Part shown: in pieces, positions 29,914 through 39,147 of the stretch
Position numbering within the stretch: position 1 is the stretch's first letter
Layout of the letters: each line of letters starts with the position of its first letter
NCBI RefSeq assembly: GCF_000469135.2
Contig: NZ_CP048117.1
Location: forward strand, 1,463,501-1,527,500
Direction: 5' to 3'
Origin: Bacillus sp. SB49
GTDB taxonomy: Bacteria; Bacillota; Bacilli; Bacillales; Halobacillaceae
DNA length: 64,000 nucleotides
Made by a program: the position numbers and the translations under genes
Notes under the pieces: model-generated
What the model was told of the DNA's origin: nothing
Database searches by the model: none
The model's input: the letters and a program-made list of their open reading frames with translations, nothing else

Positions 29914-30471
29914 TCAAGCACGAAGCTGGTTTTTAAAGAACAGCACGGTTTCGAGTTCATCTTCCCGGTCCCGGAACAATCCTGCTTCCTTGGCGACGGC
30001 GACGGCAAATTCGATGTAGGCATTCCCTTCCGCAGTAATGACATTCCCGCTTACCGTCACGTCCGTTTTGCTTCTGCCTACTTCGGGAAGGTAATCCGGA
30101 AATTCCTCCGACTCGAGCGAAGTGGAATATTCTCTGTCTTCGAGCACTCCGCTCATGCCAAGCAGAGCAGAAGCCCCGCAGATGGCGGCAATTCGCTTGT
30201 TCTTGTCATGAAACGATCGGATGAGTGTCCTTAAGGCTTCATCGCCGATCAAAGGCTCCGGATCTCCACCCGGGATCACGAGCATGTCATAATCATCCAC
30301 GTCACAATTATTTATGTTGTGGTCTACCCGGATGACAAACTGACCCGAATGTCTGATCTCTTCCGTATGGCCGGCCGTCTCAATCGTGACATCTGTTTCG
30401 CTGAATATATAGGCAAGTGGACTGATTTCCCAATCGACATACCCGTCGTATAAAAAGAAAAGAGCTTTCAT
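29914..30471 (-). CDS. DJ-1/PfpI-family protein
   Basis: A 185-residue protein of the class I glutamine amidotransferase-like fold. MKALFFLYDGYVDWE gives the N-terminal strand and conserved Glu region. The nucleophile-elbow Cys is in IAAICGASALLG, near residue 100. The segment MLVIPGGDPEPL is the usual glycine-rich strand-loop. Members act as glyoxalase/deglycase, chaperone or protease, and the exact role is open. Upstream a TGG-TAAAAT extended -10 is visible on the minus strand near 30518. It heads a two-gene unit with the GNAT gene. Confidence 0.83.
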   Translation of the reverse strand: MKALFFLYDGYVDWEISPLAYIFSETDVTIETAGHTEEIRHSGQFVIRVDHNINNCDVDDYDMLVIPGGDPEPLIGDEALRTLIRSFHDKNKRIAAICGASALLGMSGVLEDREYSTSLESEEFPDYLPEVGRSKTDVTVSGNVITAEGNAYIEFAVAVAKEAGLFRDREDELETVLFFKNQLRA

Positions 30472-30608
30472 GGATTTGCCTGCTTTCCATAAGGAATAAA
30501 ATTACTCTCTGATTTTACCATAATTTTCGGAAAATTAAGGAGCGGATAGAGGAAAAAAGGTTCCTTCTGTCAAAGATATACTAGGATCAATGGACGGAGG
30601 GATAACAG

Positions 30609-31481
30609 GTGAGGACGGAATTGGAAATGATGAATCTGATTAATGGAATTGCCGAAGCGGATGAGCGGATCCGTGCCGTGTATATGAATGGTTCAAGAAC
30701 AAATCCCAATGTGAAAAAGGATATTTTCCAGGATTATGATATTGTTTTTGTCGTGAAGGACATCGGTTCGTTTCTTGCAGACGGTTCGTGGATCCATCGG
30801 TTCGGTCGGATTCTTATCGCGCAGGAGCCGGATAAGGGGAGGGACCAAGACGAATGGGATTGGTACGGGTACTTGATGCTGTTGGAAGACGGAAACCGCA
30901 TCGATCTCCATTTGGAAACGATCGCGCATGCAGAAGCGAACTATGGACAGGATTCTCTGACACTGCCTATTCTCGATAAAGACGGAATTCTTCCGACAAT
31001 TCCTGAATCTGCGGATACGGATTACCATATTCAAAAGCCGGACAGGGAAGAATTCTACCTTTGCTGCAACGACTTCTGGTGGTGTCAGCAGAATGTGGCG
31101 AAAGCGATTTGGCGGGATCAGCTGCCCTATGCGAAATTCATGATGGAAGAGATCATACGCAGCAGGCTCAACCAAATGGTGTCCTGGTGGATCGGTTTCG
31201 ATATGGGCTTCGACCTATCTGTCGGAAAAGCGGGCAGCGAATTCAAACGCCTGCTTCCGGATCCGTATTGGAATCTCTACGCGGCTACATACGCCGATGA
31301 CAGCTATCCGGATATATGGGCCGCTCTCTTTACGATGGGAGATTTGTTCCGCTTCCTCGGCCTGGAGGTCTCCGGGGCGGGCGGGTACGATTATCCGGAT
31401 GGAGAAGATGAGGCGATGACGAACTACCTGCTTCATGTGAAGCAAATGCCTGCCCACGCAAATGCCGTCTTCGACCTTTGA
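30609..31481 (+). CDS. aadK: Aminoglycoside 6-adenylyltransferase, AadK-like
   Basis: A 290-residue enzyme of the ANT(6) family that adenylylates streptomycin. The N-terminal signature AVYMNGSRTNPNVKKDIFQD-YDIVFVV (GSR motif and the catalytic Asp residues), IDLHLE near residue 102, and the Trp-rich stretch FYLCCNDFWWCQQNVAKAIW are characteristic. The length is close to Bacillus AadK (about 284). The start is GTG at 30609, preceded by GGAGGG. It is a single gene ended by the hairpin at 31489. Chromosomal AadK in Bacillus is intrinsic, so its presence does not prove recent transfer. Confidence 0.88.
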   Translation: MRTELEMMNLINGIAEADERIRAVYMNGSRTNPNVKKDIFQDYDIVFVVKDIGSFLADGSWIHRFGRILIAQEPDKGRDQDEWDWYGYLMLLEDGNRIDLHLETIAHAEANYGQDSLTLPILDKDGILPTIPESADTDYHIQKPDREEFYLCCNDFWWCQQNVAKAIWRDQLPYAKFMMEEIIRSRLNQMVSWWIGFDMGFDLSVGKAGSEFKRLLPDPYWNLYAATYADDSYPDIWAALFTMGDLFRFLGLEVSGAGGYDYPDGEDEAMTNYLLHVKQMPAHANAVFDL

Positions 31482-31488
31482 TAAAAAG

Positions 31489-31530
31489 AAAAGAGCTTTC
31501 CTTATTTTTTGAAGAGGAAAGCTCTTTTTT
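31489..31530 (+). terminator. Terminator after the AadK-like gene
   Basis: AAAAGAGCTTTCC and GGAAAGCTCTTTT form a 13-bp stem with a T tract. Confidence 0.88.
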
Positions 31531-31543
31531 GCAAAAAGGGAGG

Positions 31544-31572
31544 TTGCTTTCTTTGAGTGGGTATGCTACATT
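31544..31572 (+). promoter_or_regulatory. Promoter of the ribose operon
   Basis: TTGCTT (31544-31549), a 17-bp spacer and TACATT (31567-31572). The -10 overlaps the palindromic operator. Confidence 0.65.
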
Positions 31573-31595
31573 TTATGTAACCGGTTACATAAAAT
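31570..31595. promoter_or_regulatory. RbsR operator, also a perfect cre
   Basis: A 26-bp perfect palindrome with half-site ATTTTATGTAACC. Its centre, TGTAACCGGTTACA, matches the CcpA cre pattern TGNNANCGNTNNCA at every fixed base, so both LacI-family proteins could bind. It lies 12 nt before the rbsR start. Confidence 0.85.
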
Positions 31596-31606
31596 GAGGT
31601 GAAGAC

Positions 31607-32602
31607 GTGGTTACAATAAAAGATGTAGCGAAGGAAGCCGGCGTCTCTGTCGCGACCGTCTCCCGTGTGTTGAACGACAACGGATATGTCGGTGCCGACA
31701 CGCGTGAGAAGGTGATGGAGGCGATCTCGAAACTGAATTACAGTCCGAATGAAGTAGCCCGATCTCTTTATAAGCGGGAATCGAGGCTGATCGGCCTGCT
31801 GCTTCCTGATATTACGAACCCGTTCTTCCCGCAGCTGGCAAGAGGTGTTGAGGACGAGGCGGCCCGCGAAGGGTTTCGTCTGCTCCTTGGGAACAGTGAT
31901 GAGAAAGCGAAGAAAGAACAGGAATACATTCAAACGTTCCTGCAGAATAACGTCGTCGGAGTCATCTCCGCGACCAACAGGGCGGATGATGGTATTTATG
32001 AGCCTTTATCGATTCCGCTTGTGCTGATGGACCGTACCTCCGGTGCCTATCCGTCCGTTTATGCGGATGGACGGGAAGGCGGCAGACTGGCGGCAAAAGC
32101 GCTGGTCGAACGAGGCGCGAAAAAAATCACGCTTATAAAAGGACCGGCGCACGTCAAGCCTGCGATGGAGCGGTTCCAGGGGGCGCTCGAGGTGCTGGGG
32201 TCGGCAGAAGTTGACTTCTCGGTCCTGTCGACAGACTCTTACACATTCGATGCAGCGAAAGGCTGGGCGGAAGAGCTGTTCCGGGTGCACCCGGACACGG
32301 ATGGTGTGATTGCGAGTAACGATATCGTCGGAATTGCGATTCTCCATGAAGCTCTGCGCCTTGGGAAGCGGATTCCGGCAGACGTGCAGGTGGTCGGCTA
32401 TGATGATATCCCACAAAGCAGTCTCGCCTATCCACCACTGTCGACAATCCGCCAGCCTGCCTACGATATGGGCAGGGAGGCAGCGAAGCTTCTGATCCGA
32501 TTAATTAAAAAACAAAGCATAACGGAAACGGCAGTCGAACTGCCGGTAGCATTTATAGACAGACAAACGACTAGAGGAGGAACACATGATGAAGAAAGCT
32601 AA
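31607..32602 (+). CDS. rbsR: Ribose operon repressor RbsR, LacI family
   Basis: A 331-residue repressor. The LacI helix-turn-helix is at residues 1-25 (TIKDVAKEAGVSVATVSRVL) with a hinge helix (SPNEVARSLYKRES), followed by a periplasmic-binding-protein-like effector domain with the usual DGVIASNDIVGIAIL. The start is GTG at 31607 behind GAGGTGA. It is the first gene of the operon it controls and overlaps rbsK by 17 nt. The palindrome directly in front is its probable operator, so it is autoregulated. Ribose is the expected inducer. Confidence 0.93.
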   Translation: MVTIKDVAKEAGVSVATVSRVLNDNGYVGADTREKVMEAISKLNYSPNEVARSLYKRESRLIGLLLPDITNPFFPQLARGVEDEAAREGFRLLLGNSDEKAKKEQEYIQTFLQNNVVGVISATNRADDGIYEPLSIPLVLMDRTSGAYPSVYADGREGGRLAAKALVERGAKKITLIKGPAHVKPAMERFQGALEVLGSAEVDFSVLSTDSYTFDAAKGWAEELFRVHPDTDGVIASNDIVGIAILHEALRLGKRIPADVQVVGYDDIPQSSLAYPPLSTIRQPAYDMGREAAKLLIRLIKKQSITETAVELPVAFIDRQTTRGGTHDEES

Positions 32603-33479
32603 AATTGCCGTCATCGGCAGTTCGTCGATGGATCTCGTAGTAACATCAGCAAAAAGGCCGTCGGCAGGAGAAACGGTTTTGGGGGAATCTTTTCAAACGG
32701 TGCCTGGAGGCAAGGGAGCCAATCAGGCGGTAGCGGCAGCTCGCCTCGGGGCTGATGTCTATATGATCGGCTGCGTCGGAACAGATCCATACGGGGAAGC
32801 TGTTCTCGCCAATTTTCGTGAAAACGGTGTCCATACGGACTATGTGGAACCGGTTACAGATGCTAGGACAGGAACGGCTCACATCATTTTGGCCGAGGGG
32901 GACAACAGCATCGTCGTCGTTAAAGGGGCGAATGATCATGTGACGCCGGATTACGTAGAGAAGCTGATTCCTTTTTTCCAAACGTGCGACCTGCTAATGA
33001 TCCAGCAGGAAATTCCGGAAGAAACCGTAAAGACGATGGCTCAAATCAGTGCCGACATCGGGGTCCCGCTTCTGCTCAACCCGGCGCCTGCCAGGCAAAT
33101 ACCGGCGGAAGTCATCGAACAGGCTGCTTTTCTTACTCCGAATGAGCATGAAGCAGCCGTGCTGTTCGACGGCGGCAACCCGGAGGATGTAACAAAGCGT
33201 TACCCTGGAAAACTGCTCATCACGGAAGGGGAAAAAGGCGTCCGCTACTATGACGGCGCAACAGAGAAGCTCATCCCTTCTTTCTCCGTTCAGGTCGTCG
33301 ATACGACAGGGGCAGGGGACACATTCAATGCGGCGTTCGGAACAGCTATTGCAGAGAAGCAGGACATGGAAGCGGCACTGCTCTTCGCTAATCGTGCGGC
33401 ATCGCTTTCTGTAACAGGCTTCGGTGCGCAAGGCGGAATGCCGACGAGAGAAGAAGTGGAAAGGGCGTTACGGTCATGA
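32586..33479 (+). CDS. rbsK: Ribokinase
   Basis: Phosphorylates ribose to ribose 5-phosphate after import. A PfkB-family sugar kinase of 297 residues: the N-terminal signature [18 protein letters not shown] (near residue 40) and the C-terminal signature [14 protein letters not shown] (anion hole and catalytic Asp, near residue 240) are both intact. GGAGGAAC precedes two adjacent ATG codons. The gene overlaps rbsR at its start and rbsD by 4 nt (ATGA) at its end, consistent with translational coupling. Confidence 0.95.
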   Translation: MMKKAKIAVIGSSSMDLVVTSAKRPSAGETVLGESFQTVPGGKGANQAVAAARLGADVYMIGCVGTDPYGEAVLANFRENGVHTDYVEPVTDARTGTAHIILAEGDNSIVVVKGANDHVTPDYVEKLIPFFQTCDLLMIQQEIPEETVKTMAQISADIGVPLLLNPAPARQIPAEVIEQAAFLTPNEHEAAVLFDGGNPEDVTKRYPGKLLITEGEKGVRYYDGATEKLIPSFSVQVVDTTGAGDTFNAAFGTAIAEKQDMEAALLFANRAASLSVTGFGAQGGMPTREEVERALRS

Positions 33480-33862
33480 AGAAAAACGGGATGTTGAACA
33501 GTCATATTGCGAAGGTGCTCGCAGATCTCGGCCATACCGATACGATTGTGATCGCCGATGCCGGGCTGCCGGTGCCGGATGGTGTAAGGAAGATCGATGT
33601 GGCTCTCCGGGAAGGAACGCCGTCCTTTCTGGAAGTCATTAAGCTTATGCAGGAGGAAATGGTCATCGAACAGGTGACGCTTGCAGAAGAAATCGCAGGC
33701 AATGAAGCGGTGCACCAAGAGATGGCCGCAAGCTTCCCGGCCATCCGCTACACGGCCCACGAAGATTTCAAGGAAGCGACGGCGCATGCAAAAGTCGTGA
33801 TCCGTACAGGAGAAACGACGCCCTATGCGAATGCTATCCTTCATGCGGGCGTCACTTTTTAA
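33476..33862 (+). CDS. rbsD: D-ribose pyranase RbsD
   Basis: Interconverts the pyranose and furanose forms of ribose so that ribokinase can act. It has the usual 128-residue length and begins [22 protein letters not shown], with the catalytic His20 in the conserved LGHTD segment. The C-terminal [18 protein letters not shown] is a family signature. The ATG overlaps the rbsK stop by 4 nt. rbsA follows after 11 nt. Confidence 0.95.
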   Translation: MKKNGMLNSHIAKVLADLGHTDTIVIADAGLPVPDGVRKIDVALREGTPSFLEVIKLMQEEMVIEQVTLAEEIAGNEAVHQEMAASFPAIRYTAHEDFKEATAHAKVVIRTGETTPYANAILHAGVTF

Positions 33863-33873
33863 GGAGGGATACG

Positions 33874-35364
33874 ATGCACATACGTATGGAAAACATTCAT
33901 AAAGCCTTCGGTAAAAATAAGGTGCTCGAAGGTGTCGATATAGAAATCAGGGACGGGGAAGTCCATGCCCTGATGGGGGAGAACGGAGCCGGAAAATCGA
34001 CTCTGATGAACATATTGACGGGGCTGCATAAACGGGATGAAGGTACGATTATCATAAATGGCGAGAAGCATACCTTCACCAATCCGAAGGAAGCTGAGAA
34101 GTCCGGTGTCGCCTTTATCCATCAGGAGCTGAACGTGTGGCCGGATATGACGGTGCTTGACAATTTATTTATCAATAAGGAACCGGTTACATCTTTCGGT
34201 TTAATTCGAAGGAACAAAATGAAAGCGATTGCAGAAAAGCAATTTGAGAAGCTTGCGATCACCATCCCGCTGACCAAGGATGCAGGGGAGTGTTCCGTCG
34301 GGGAGCAGCAGATGATCGAAATCGCCAAAGCGCTCATGACGGATGCGAAAGTGATCATCATGGACGAGCCGACGGCGGCGCTTACAGAAAGAGAGATTGA
34401 AAAGTTGTTCGCGGTCATCCGTTCCCTCAAACAAGACGGGGTATCCATCGTATATATTTCCCACCGGATGGAAGAGATCTTTACGATTTGCGACAGGATC
34501 ACGGTGATGCGTGACGGAAAAACCGTCGATACGACACCGATTCCGGAAACGGACTTCGATGACGTCGTCCGGAAAATGGTCGGCAGGGAACTGACGGATC
34601 GTTTCCCTGCCCGAAAACCTTCTGTCGGAGAAAAGGTGCTGGAAGTAAAGAACCTTTCCCGGGCAGGAGCGTTCCGAAATGTCAACTTTTCTATACGAGC
34701 CGGCGAAATCGTCGGTGTCGCAGGATTGATGGGGGCGGGACGGACCGAAATCATGCGGGCGATCTTTGGGCTCGATCAGAAAGACGACGGGGAAATCGTC
34801 ATGAACGGGGAACCGATTGTCGTCAGGCGTCCTTCCGAGGCCGTTGCCAAGGGCATCGGATTTATTACGGAAGACCGGAAAGAAGAAGGGCTCGTCCTTG
34901 ATTTTTCCATTAAAGATAATATCGCTCTTCCCAGCTTAGCGAGTTTTACGAAGTACGGCCGGATCGAAGAGAAGAGCGAATCGGATTTCGTCGATCTTCT
35001 TATCAAGCGGCTGACCATCAAAACAGAATCTTCGGAAACGCCGGCGAACCACCTCTCCGGAGGAAACCAGCAGAAGGTCGTCATCGCGAAATGGATCGGA
35101 ATCGGGCCGAAAGTATTGATTCTCGATGAACCGACAAGAGGGGTCGACGTCGGCGCGAAGCGGGAAATTTACCAGTTGATGAACGAACTGACGGACAGGG
35201 GAGTAGCCATCATCATGGTCTCTTCGGAGCTTCCGGAAGTGCTCGGTATGAGCGACCGGATTCTCGTCGTCCATGAAGGAGAAATCGCAGGAGAATTGGG
35301 TAGAGAAGATGCCGATCAGGAAAAAATAATGACATTGGCTACAGGAGGTCATGTACATGGATAA
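33874..35364 (+). CDS. rbsA: Ribose ABC transporter ATPase RbsA
   Basis: A 496-residue sugar-importer ATPase made of two ABC cassettes. The first has Walker A GENGAGKST (near residue 37) and CSVGEQQMIEIAKAL with DEPTAALTE. The second has a degenerate Walker A (GLMGAGRTE) but an intact LSGGNQQKVVIAKWI and DEPTRGVDVGAK, as is normal for RbsA/MglA. It energises RbsC in the membrane. AAGGAGGG precedes the ATG. The stop overlaps the rbsC start by 8 nt. Confidence 0.95.
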   Translation: MHIRMENIHKAFGKNKVLEGVDIEIRDGEVHALMGENGAGKSTLMNILTGLHKRDEGTIIINGEKHTFTNPKEAEKSGVAFIHQELNVWPDMTVLDNLFINKEPVTSFGLIRRNKMKAIAEKQFEKLAITIPLTKDAGECSVGEQQMIEIAKALMTDAKVIIMDEPTAALTEREIEKLFAVIRSLKQDGVSIVYISHRMEEIFTICDRITVMRDGKTVDTTPIPETDFDDVVRKMVGRELTDRFPARKPSVGEKVLEVKNLSRAGAFRNVNFSIRAGEIVGVAGLMGAGRTEIMRAIFGLDQKDDGEIVMNGEPIVVRRPSEAVAKGIGFITEDRKEEGLVLDFSIKDNIALPSLASFTKYGRIEEKSESDFVDLLIKRLTIKTESSETPANHLSGGNQQKVVIAKWIGIGPKVLILDEPTRGVDVGAKREIYQLMNELTDRGVAIIMVSSELPEVLGMSDRILVVHEGEIAGELGREDADQEKIMTLATGGHVHG

Positions 35365-36310
35365 CGCAGTCAAAACGAACCATATCGGGAATTTCATCCA
35401 GAAGCTCGGACCGCTGCTCGGTCTGATCGTATTGATGGCGACCGTTTCAATAATTAATCCGAGCTTTTTAGAACCATTGAACTTATTGAATTTATTAAGG
35501 CAGGTTGCCATTAATGCATTAATTGCTTACGGCATGACCTTCGTCATTCTGACAGGAGGGATCGACCTGTCCGTCGGGTCCATCCTTGCTTTATCGAGTG
35601 CTTTGATGGCGGGGATGATGGTGTCCGGCATGGACCCGATCCTTGCCATTTTGATCGGCTGTCTGCTCGGCGCCGTAATGGGTATGGTCAATGGGCTGTT
35701 AATTACGAAAGGGAAAATGGCTCCGTTTATCGCGACACTTGCTACGATGACCATGTTCCGCGGATTGACCCTTGTTTACACCGACGGGAACCCGATTACA
35801 GGGCTCGGAGACAGCTATGCGTTTCAGCTGTTCGGACGGGGCTACTTCCTCGGTATTCCGGTACCGGCGATCACGATGCTTCTAGCTTTTCTCGTCTTAT
35901 GGGTGATTCTGCATAAGACACCGTTCGGAAGAAGGACGTATGCGATCGGCGGAAATGAAAAGGCAGCACGGATCTCTGGAATCAACGTTTCCCGGATGAA
36001 AATCATGATCTATTCCCTTGCCGGCCTTTTGTCCGCATTGGCGGGGGCGATTCTTACCTCCCGACTGAATTCCGCGCAGCCGACAGCGGGTACGTCTTAC
36101 GAACTGGATGCGATTGCAGCCGTCGTACTCGGCGGGACAAGTTTATCCGGGGGGCGTGGATTGATTGTAGGGACGTTGATCGGCGCTTTGATCATCGGAA
36201 CATTGAACAACGGGCTCAACCTGCTTGGCGTCTCGTCCTTCTTCCAGATGGTCGTCAAAGGAATCGTCATTATCATCGCCGTATTGATCGATCGCAAGAA
36301 AGCAGCATAG
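35357..36310 (+). CDS. rbsC: Ribose ABC transporter permease RbsC
   Basis: Membrane subunit of about 317 residues with eight to ten hydrophobic segments. It contains GGIDLSVGSILALSSAL, the BPD_transp_2 signature of sugar permeases, and GTSYELDAIAAVVLGGTSLS near the end. I choose ATG 35357, which has AGGAGGT 7 nt upstream. ATG 35351 is only 1-2 nt from that site. It overlaps rbsA, which indicates coupled translation. Confidence 0.94.
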   Translation: MDNAVKTNHIGNFIQKLGPLLGLIVLMATVSIINPSFLEPLNLLNLLRQVAINALIAYGMTFVILTGGIDLSVGSILALSSALMAGMMVSGMDPILAILIGCLLGAVMGMVNGLLITKGKMAPFIATLATMTMFRGLTLVYTDGNPITGLGDSYAFQLFGRGYFLGIPVPAITMLLAFLVLWVILHKTPFGRRTYAIGGNEKAARISGINVSRMKIMIYSLAGLLSALAGAILTSRLNSAQPTAGTSYELDAIAAVVLGGTSLSGGRGLIVGTLIGALIIGTLNNGLNLLGVSSFFQMVVKGIVIIIAVLIDRKKAA

Positions 36311-36322
36311 GAGGGAAATCGT

Positions 36323-37249
36323 ATGAAGAAATTATGGATGGTAGTCATCGGCTTTTCGCTCATCTTTCTCGGTGCTTGTTCGCTGCAGCCGCCGGAGTGG
36401 GCAAAGCCTGGAAATAAGACAGATATGGATGATATCACAATCGGTTTGTCCGTTTCGACGTTAAATAACCCGTTCTTCGTATCTATGAAAGACGGTGTGG
36501 AGAAGAAAGCGGAAGCAGAAGGAATGGACGTGTTGACGGTCGATGCACAGAACGATGCGGCGAAACAGATCAGTGACGTCGAAGATTTGATCCAGCAGGG
36601 TGTCGATGTGCTCTTGATCAACCCTACGGATTCTGCGGCTATTTCAACAGCCGTGCAGTCTGCGAACAGCATCGGTATCCCTGTCATCACACTCGATCGC
36701 TCTTCTGAAAAAGGGGACGTAGAGACGCTCGTCAGCTCGGATAACGAAAAGGGCGGCGAGATGGCCGGGGAATACATCGTCGAGCAGCTTGGCGAAGGTG
36801 CGGCAGTAGCAGAACTTGAAGGCGTGCCGGGAGCATCCGCGACGAGGGAACGCGGTGCCGGCTTCCACCATGTTGCAGATGAGAAGCTGGACGTCGTCGC
36901 AAAGCAGACGGCGAACTTCGACCGGACGGAAGGCCTGGATACCATGGAAAACCTGATCCAGGGAAACCCGGATATTAAGGCTGTATTTGCTCACAACGAT
37001 GAAATGGCGCTCGGGGCGTACCAAGCAATAAAGAGCTCCGGCAGGGATGTGCTTGTCGTAGGATTTGATGGAAACGAGGACGCTCTCTCCAGCATCGAAC
37101 AAGGGAATTTGTCAGCGACAGTCGCCCAGCAGCCGGAGGAGATCGGCTCCCTTGCTGTAGAAGCAGGGCTTGATGTCCTGCAGGGTGAGAAAGTAGAAGA
37201 ATACATTCCGGTTCCACTTAAATTGGTGACCAAGGATACGGAACAATAA
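36323..37249 (+). CDS. rbsB: Ribose-binding lipoprotein RbsB
   Basis: Extracellular substrate-binding lipoprotein of 308 residues. A signal peptide ends in the lipobox LGAC at residues 16-19, so the mature protein is lipid-anchored at Cys19. The type 1 periplasmic-binding fold is seen from ITIGLSVSTLNNPFFVSMKD onward, with QQGVDVLLINPTDS and FAHNDEMALGAYQAI being typical of RbsB. It is the last gene of the operon, in the order R-K-D-A-C-B known from Bacillus subtilis. A strong terminator follows. Confidence 0.95.
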   Translation: MKKLWMVVIGFSLIFLGACSLQPPEWAKPGNKTDMDDITIGLSVSTLNNPFFVSMKDGVEKKAEAEGMDVLTVDAQNDAAKQISDVEDLIQQGVDVLLINPTDSAAISTAVQSANSIGIPVITLDRSSEKGDVETLVSSDNEKGGEMAGEYIVEQLGEGAAVAELEGVPGASATRERGAGFHHVADEKLDVVAKQTANFDRTEGLDTMENLIQGNPDIKAVFAHNDEMALGAYQAIKSSGRDVLVVGFDGNEDALSSIEQGNLSATVAQQPEEIGSLAVEAGLDVLQGEKVEEYIPVPLKLVTKDTEQ

Positions 37250-37297
37250 GAAGAAGACCCTTTTGGCTCGTTTGCATAAAAGGGTCTTCTTCCTTTG
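37249..37297 (+). terminator. Terminator of the ribose operon
   Basis: AAGAAGACCCTTTT and AAAAGGGTCTTCTT form a 14-bp stem directly after rbsB. Confidence 0.88.
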
Positions 37298-37430
37298 TAT
37301 TTCCATCCGCATTTCAAGTGCCGGCTGTTTTACGGACAGGGAGATCCGCTGCCGGGTTTCCTAATACCCTCTCATAAAACGTTTATTATTCCATAATTTG
37401 TTATAATAGTGTCAAAAGAGGAGGGATCGT

Positions 37431-37808
37431 GTGAAAAAAGCAGTAGGGATCCTCGCGTTTTTTCTTCTTCTCCTCGGCTGTTCCCAGGAAACACACCGTT
37501 TTGAAGGAACGGGTGATTTCTGGGATGTCCGCTTCCAGGCGGAGGTGACAGGGGAAGACAGGCAGACATCGTCCCTGCAGATCCGCTACATCGGGGATGG
37601 GGAAGCTCCTTCCACGGTCGATTATCATTTGGATACCCCGGCCGGAGAGTCTTCTCGAACAGGAGCCTTAGTAGAAGACGGGGCGTTTCAATATTCCGGA
37701 GGCGGCTGCTCGGGCTGTGCCGTGAACGAAGCTGACGACGACATCGTCTTTACGATTGATTGGGACGGAGAATCGGAGCAGATCGAACTGCAGAACGAAG
37801 ACGAATGA
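37431..37808 (+). CDS. Small lipoprotein, 125 residues
   Basis: Starts with GTG behind GAGGAGGG. The signal MKKAVGILAFFLLLLGC ends in the lipobox LLGC, so the protein is anchored at Cys17. The mature part is acidic and beta-rich, with a GGGCSGCAV segment whose two cysteines could form a disulfide. The acidic bias fits a protein exposed to a saline outside. I do not recognise the family. It is a single-gene unit ended by the hairpin at 37851. Confidence 0.7.
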   Translation: MKKAVGILAFFLLLLGCSQETHRFEGTGDFWDVRFQAEVTGEDRQTSSLQIRYIGDGEAPSTVDYHLDTPAGESSRTGALVEDGAFQYSGGGCSGCAVNEADDDIVFTIDWDGESEQIELQNEDE

Positions 37809-37850
37809 AGCAGCTGAACCGCTTGACGGAAGAAGGACGGAACAGGTAGA

Positions 37851-37879
37851 GAGCAGCCGATGACGGCTGCTCTTTTTTC
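37851..37879. terminator. Terminator between convergent genes
   Basis: GAGCAGCCG and CGGCTGCTC 9-bp stem followed by TTTTTT. Confidence 0.9.
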
Positions 37880-37885
37880 TATCGA

Positions 37886-38317
37886 TCAGAGGCTTATAGA
37901 TGTTTCCACTTGGGAGAATACGATGTTCGTCACGGTATGAGCGATATCGGCGAACTCGTCGATGAACCCTTCTATTTCTATCAGCTCGCTGACATGGAGC
38001 TTCAACATATAGCAGGCCCGGCCGGCGATTCGTTCACAGGAGGAGACGTCTTTCCGCTTCACGATTCTGTTCTGGAAGCGTTCGTACTGTCCGTCACGGA
38101 CCGTCACTTCGATGATGCAGCAGATCGGCAGACCGGCGTTGGCGTAATCGATCCGTACCCCGTACCCCTTGATGATGCCGAACGATTCCATCTGCTTGAT
38201 CCGCTCACTGACAGCCGGTGCGGACATGCCGATACGCCCGCCGAGCTTTCTCATGGAAAGGCGGCTGTCTTTCTGCAATTCATTTAAAATCTGCTTATCT
38301 ATGTCATCGATTTTCAT
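37886..38317 (-). CDS. Lrp/AsnC-family regulator
   Basis: A 143-residue feast/famine regulator with an N-terminal helix-turn-helix (IDKQILNELQKDSRLSMRKL, then GRIGMSAPAVSERIKQME) and a RAM/Lrp effector domain (about residues 65-140) that binds amino acids and drives oligomer formation. The length is normal. The ATG at 38317 has GAGAGG some 11 nt upstream. The divergent neighbour encodes an AhpD-like protein 117 nt away, so it may control that gene, but no target motif is evident. Confidence 0.88.
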   Translation of the reverse strand: MKIDDIDKQILNELQKDSRLSMRKLGGRIGMSAPAVSERIKQMESFGIIKGYGVRIDYANAGLPICCIIEVTVRDGQYERFQNRIVKRKDVSSCERIAGRACYMLKLHVSELIEIEGFIDEFADIAHTVTNIVFSQVETSISL

Positions 38318-38434
38318 TTGGATAGCATCCTCTCGAATTCATTTGTGAATGTAAGGTATTCCTCAGTGTTGCTTCTTTTATGTAATGGTGAGATCCGTGT
38401 ATTTCTCTTATGATTATGACAAGGGGGAGAGGAA

Positions 38435-38863
38435 ATGCCAAGAATTAATTTTGCATCAGAAGGAACGACACCATTTGAACGATTATTAGGACATCAGCCC
38501 GCTGCGATGAAAGCGTGGAGCAGCTTAGGTACCTGTCTTATGGAGGAGGGCAAACTGTCCGCAGCATTGAAGGAACAGGTACGGCGGGTGCTCGCGCAGA
38601 AGAATGGCTGTGAATATTGTAAGGCGAAAGGAAAGCCGGATCCTTCCGAGTATGACGAACGGACTGCTGTCGCTGCGGGGTTCGCAGAAGTGTTCACCGT
38701 CTATCGCGGCATGGTTCCGGATTCGGTCTTCCAAGTCTTACGGGATGTATTCAATGATGCAGAAATCAGTGAACTGTGTGCGTACATCTGCTTCACGACC
38801 GCCTCCCAGTACATGGGGGCCGTCCTCGGACTCGAAGCGGAAAAATCTGCAAAAAGTGGTTGA
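38435..38863 (+). CDS. Carboxymuconolactone decarboxylase/AhpD-like protein
   Basis: A 142-residue protein of the CMD/AhpD fold. The redox motif C-x2-C is present in NGCEYCKAKGKPD (near residue 53), followed by the usual conserved helical segment. Such proteins act as small peroxidase partners or thiol-disulfide enzymes. An aromatic decarboxylase role is unlikely given the CxxC. GGGGGAGAGG precedes the ATG. It is divergent from an Lrp-type gene. Its stop codon overlaps the promoter of the thrS leader. Confidence 0.82.
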   Translation: MPRINFASEGTTPFERLLGHQPAAMKAWSSLGTCLMEEGKLSAALKEQVRRVLAQKNGCEYCKAKGKPDPSEYDERTAVAAGFAEVFTVYRGMVPDSVFQVLRDVFNDAEISELCAYICFTTASQYMGAVLGLEAEKSAKSG

Positions 38864-38886
38864 CTGGATTTTCCTTTTGGTATAAA
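38860..38886 (+). promoter_or_regulatory. Promoter of the thrS leader
   Basis: TGG-TATAAA gives an extended -10 at 38878-38886. TTGACT at 38860-38865 could be the -35, with a short 15-bp spacer. It lies at the end of the AhpD-like gene, directly before the first T-box. Confidence 0.5.
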
Positions 38887-38904
38887 GTGTATATCAATTC
38901 GATA

Positions 38905-39143
38905 GGCAACAGCCGTGATGAGGACAAACGGTGGGGTACAGCGGTCCACAGAGAAGGAAGCACAAGCTGAGAGCTTCCTGGAATGCGCCGTCTCCATTTA
39001 CCACCTCGAAGCTGCATGGAGGATAATGCCATGCCGGATCTGCACCGTTAATGCAGCCGAAGCCGTTACTTATGTGACGGGAATTTGGGTGGAACCACGA
39101 GTCGAACACTCGTCCCTTACTGTGAGGGATGCGTGTTTTTTTT
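38905..39143 (+). promoter_or_regulatory. T-box riboswitch 1 (threonine) with terminator
   Basis: The core T-box TGGGTGGAACCACGAG is at 39086-39101. The terminator arms ACACTCGTCCCT (from 39106) and AGGGATGCGTGT (to 39136), followed by eight T, compete with the antiterminator. In Stem I, the apical GCTGAGAG segment and TTACCACCTC are visible, which places the specifier at ACC (39000-39002), a Thr codon. The TGGA bulge fits the U discriminator base of tRNA-Thr. The upstream boundary is approximate. Confidence 0.88.
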
Positions 39144-39147
39144 ATTT

